Shown here: one piece after another, positions 4,688-6,523 of the stretch
Layout: each line of letters opens with the position of its first letter
How positions within the stretch are numbered: position 1 is the stretch's first letter
Origin: Gemmatimonadota bacterium
GTDB lineage: Bacteria > Gemmatimonadota > Gemmatimonadetes > Gemmatimonadales > Gemmatimonadaceae
Direction: 5' to 3'
DNA length: 6,523 nucleotides
NCBI GenBank assembly: GCA_028287225.1
Contig: JAQBPZ010000222.1
Span: 1-6,523 of the forward strand
Position numbers and translations under genes: made by a program
Notes under the pieces: model-generated
What the model saw: the letters and a program-made list of their open reading frames with translations, nothing else
The model's database searches: none
Told to the model about the DNA's origin: nothing

Positions 4688-5683
4688 ATGACCGACGTCG
4701 TCGCGCTCGCCGCCGAACTGCTCGCCATTCAGTCGTCCACCGGCTCGGAAGCGCCGGCCGTCGACTTCGTCTCGCGCTGGCTCGTTGCCCGCGGCTGGAA
4801 CGTGACCACCCAGGAGGTCACCAAGGGCCGCGCGAACGTCTGGGCGTCGCGCGCCGGGCAGGGTGTCACCCTCTCCACGCACCTCGATACGGTGCCGCCG
4901 TACCTCCCGCCGCGCCTGGAGGGCAACAAGCTCTTCGGCCGCGGCTCGTGCGACGCCAAGGGGATCGCCGCGGCCATGCTCTGCGCCGCGGAGCAGCTTG
5001 CCGCGGAGGGTGAGGAGCGCGTGGACCTGCTGTTCGTGGTGGGCGAGGAGAAGGGGTCCGACGGCGCGCGTGCCGCGAACCACCTCCCGGCGACGAGCCG
5101 GTTCCTGGTGAACGGCGAGCCCACCGAGAGCAAGCTGGCGTCCGGGGCCAAGGGCTCCCAGCGCGTGATGGTACGGACGCGTGGTCGCGCCGCGCACTCC
5201 GCGTACGCCGAGCTGGGGGTGTCGGCCATCGAGCCGATGCTCGAGCTGCTCCCTACCGTGAAGACCCTGCCGCTGCCGGTGGACGACGTGCTCGGCCGCA
5301 CCACGGTGAACATCGGCACGATCCACGGGGGCACGGAGGCCAACATCATCCCGGCGCTCTGCGAGACGGAGCTGATGTTCCGCATCGTGAGCGACGTGGC
5401 GCCGCTGCGCGAGGCGGTGACGCGCTGGGCCGACGGCAAGGCGGAGCTGGAGTGGGGCAGCTACATCCCCGCCCAGCACTTCCACCTGATCGACGGGTTC
5501 GAGGTCGCCCCGGTCGCCTACACGTCGGACATCCCGCTGCTGAGCCGCTGGGGCACCCCGCTTCTGTTCGGTCCCGGGTCCATCAACGTGGCGCACACCA
5601 CGGAGGAGCACATCGACGTGGACGAGCTGCGCGCGGCGGTCGACGCGTATGCCCGGATCGCCCGCACGCTGCTCGCCTCGTGA
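4688..5683 (+). CDS. dapE: M20-family metallohydrolase, probably DapE/ArgE/LysK-type deacylase
   Basis: This 331-residue cytosolic dizinc hydrolase removes acyl groups from amino acids. All M20 landmarks are visible: STHLDTVPP with metal ligand His65 and Asp67; GRGSCDAKG with bridging Asp89; VVGEEKGSDG with general base Glu120 and metal ligand Glu121; NGEPTE with Glu144 as a ligand; and the late His303 in NVAHTTEEH. The dimerisation/lid part includes AAHSAYAELG and the NIGTIHGGTEANIIP segment. At 331 residues it is shorter than typical E. coli-type DapE, so a LysK- or ArgE-like substrate is possible. The overlap with asd, the second enzyme of the aspartate pathway, favours N-succinyl- or N-acetyl-diaminopimelate deacylation in lysine and cell-wall synthesis. 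The symbol is by context, not proof. ATG 4688 begins the conserved helix and lacks a ribosome binding site, so it may be leaderless. Confidence 0.85.
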   Translation: MTDVVALAAELLAIQSSTGSEAPAVDFVSRWLVARGWNVTTQEVTKGRANVWASRAGQGVTLSTHLDTVPPYLPPRLEGNKLFGRGSCDAKGIAAAMLCAAEQLAAEGEERVDLLFVVGEEKGSDGARAANHLPATSRFLVNGEPTESKLASGAKGSQRVMVRTRGRAAHSAYAELGVSAIEPMLELLPTVKTLPLPVDDVLGRTTVNIGTIHGGTEANIIPALCETELMFRIVSDVAPLREAVTRWADGKAELEWGSYIPAQHFHLIDGFEVAPVAYTSDIPLLSRWGTPLLFGPGSINVAHTTEEHIDVDELRAAVDAYARIARTLLAS

Positions 5684-6523
5684 GCGCGCGCGGCGCCGGC
5701 ACGCCCGCCACGCACCCGGCGGCCCCCGCCAGGCGCATCCCCGTCGCGGTGCTCGGCGCCACCGGCGCCGTGGGACAGAACTTCGTCCGCATCCTCGCCG
5801 ACCATCCCTGGTTCGAGCTCGCGGAGCTGGCTGCCTCCGAACGCTCGGCGGGAAAGCGGTACGGAGACGCCGCGCGCTGGATCGGCGGGGCGGGGATGCC
5901 GGAGCGCGTGCGCGGGCAGACGGTCGTCGCCTGCGATCCCGCGGTGGTGCGCGCGCCCATCGTCTTCTCCGCGCTCGACGCGGCCGTCGCCGGCGACGTG
6001 GAGCTCGCGTTCGCGCGGGCGGGCCGCCTGGTGCTGAGCAACGCCAAGAACTTCCGCATGGACGACGACGTCCCGCTCGTGATCCCGGAGGTGAACGCCG
6101 ACCACCTGCGCCTGCTCGACGTGCAGCGGGCCGCCCGTGGATGGTCCGGGGGCATCGTCACGAACGCCAATTGCGCCGCGATCGTCGCCGTGATGGCGCT
6201 CGCGCCGCTGCACGCGGCCTTCGGCATCCGCCGGCTCTTCATTGCCACGATGCAGGCGGTGTCGGGGGCGGGCTACCCCGGCGTGCCCTCGCTCGACATC
6301 CTCGGCAACGTGATCCCGTTCATCGGCGGCGAGGAGGCGAAGATCGAGACCGAGATCCAGAAGATGCTCGGCACGATGGGCGACGCACGAGTGGAGCATG
6401 CGCCCATCACGATCAGCGCGCACGCCAACCGCGTTGCGGTCGAGAACGGTCACACAGTCTGCCTGTCCGTCGAGTTCGAGCGTCACGCTCGCAGCCGCGA
6501 GGTGCTGGAAGTGTTGCGCGAGT
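5680..6523 (+). CDS. asd: Aspartate-semialdehyde dehydrogenase, archaeal/fungal type (3' end outside window)
   Basis: The enzyme reduces aspartyl-4-phosphate to aspartate semialdehyde with NADPH, the branch point to lysine/DAP, threonine and methionine. The frame is open from GTG 5680 to the right edge, with 281 residues visible; about 70-80 are probably missing. Landmarks are VLGATGAVGQNF with the nucleotide-binding GATGAVG at 26-32; VFSALDA; SNAKNFRM and LVIPEVNADHL; TNANCAA with catalytic Cys165; TMQAVSGAGYPGVPSLDI; NVIPFIGGEEAKIETE; and NRVAVENGHT with the probable active-site His258. The GAGYPG, IPFI-GEE and GHT pattern is that of the archaeal/yeast-type Asd, not the E. coli type. The motif reads N-A-N-C where most relatives have N-P-N-C. 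GTG 5680 overlaps the dapE stop (GTGA), so translation is probably coupled; no ATG lies before the nucleotide-binding strand. The resulting 22-residue Ala/Pro-rich leader is unusual. Confidence 0.92.
   Translation, partial: MSARGAGTPATHPAAPARRIPVAVLGATGAVGQNFVRILADHPWFELAELAASERSAGKRYGDAARWIGGAGMPERVRGQTVVACDPAVVRAPIVFSALDAAVAGDVELAFARAGRLVLSNAKNFRMDDDVPLVIPEVNADHLRLLDVQRAARGWSGGIVTNANCAAIVAVMALAPLHAAFGIRRLFIATMQAVSGAGYPGVPSLDILGNVIPFIGGEEAKIETEIQKMLGTMGDARVEHAPITISAHANRVAVENGHTVCLSVEFERHARSREVLEVLRE

Noticed and set aside
4463..5611. Long minus-strand open frame (382 codons) opposite dapE
   Set aside because: It is antisense to a clear M20 enzyme with all its catalytic residues, its translation is Arg/Gly/His-rich low complexity, and such frames are expected in GC-rich DNA.
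5518..6486. Minus-strand open frame (322 codons) opposite asd
   Set aside because: Antisense shadow of asd; no family resemblance and biased composition.

Overview
The window is GC-rich bacterial chromosome. Coding density, the strong third-position GC bias and the gene content suggest a free-living bacterium. The period-7 CGAGTAA arrays and period-9 CACAGAGG arrays in the gaps look like repeats I associate with Gemmatimonadota-type genomes, but that placement is a guess from style, not a marker-gene result. There is no transposase, integrase, phage structural gene or CRISPR array.

Layout from left to right. (1) Up to 1165: the C-terminal part of a probable (alpha/alpha)6-barrel glycosidase, related to glycogen-debranching or GH15/GH63-type enzymes. 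(2) 1152-1383: a long imperfect palindrome whose outer arms are arrays of a 7-base unit and whose core is a nested hairpin; its first units supply the stop codon of the glycosidase. (3) 1436-1691: tRNA-Gly(GCC) and tRNA-Leu(UAA), with a -10-like box before the first and a hairpin between them. (4) 1723-1749: a strong hairpin terminator with a U-tract on the minus strand, lying between the converging tRNA-Leu and the next operon. (5) 3296-1772, minus strand: a two-gene operon. It begins with a histone-H1-like protein (lysine/alanine-rich tail plus a small His/Cys domain), followed by a Rad52-family annealase with a four-cysteine zinc ribbon and an SSB-like DEIPF C-terminus. (6) 3378-4512, plus strand and divergent from that operon: an XRE-type helix-turn-helix regulator, then an all-helical, possibly ferritin-like protein. 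(7) 4531-4632: a second inverted repeat built from a 9-base unit. (8) 4688 to the right edge: an M20 metallopeptidase family deacylase (probably DapE-like) overlapping by four bases with an aspartate-semialdehyde dehydrogenase (asd) that starts at GTG and runs off the window.

How the parts may work together. The last two genes fit lysine/diaminopimelate biosynthesis. The minus-strand pair looks like a DNA-maintenance module: a basic DNA-coating protein made together with an annealing protein that carries its own SSB-like docking tail. The XRE gene starts about 80 bases away on the other strand, and its best candidate promoter overlaps the first codons and ribosome binding site of the H1-like gene, so cross-regulation is plausible. 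This module is the most interesting part of the window; its function as a system is inferred.
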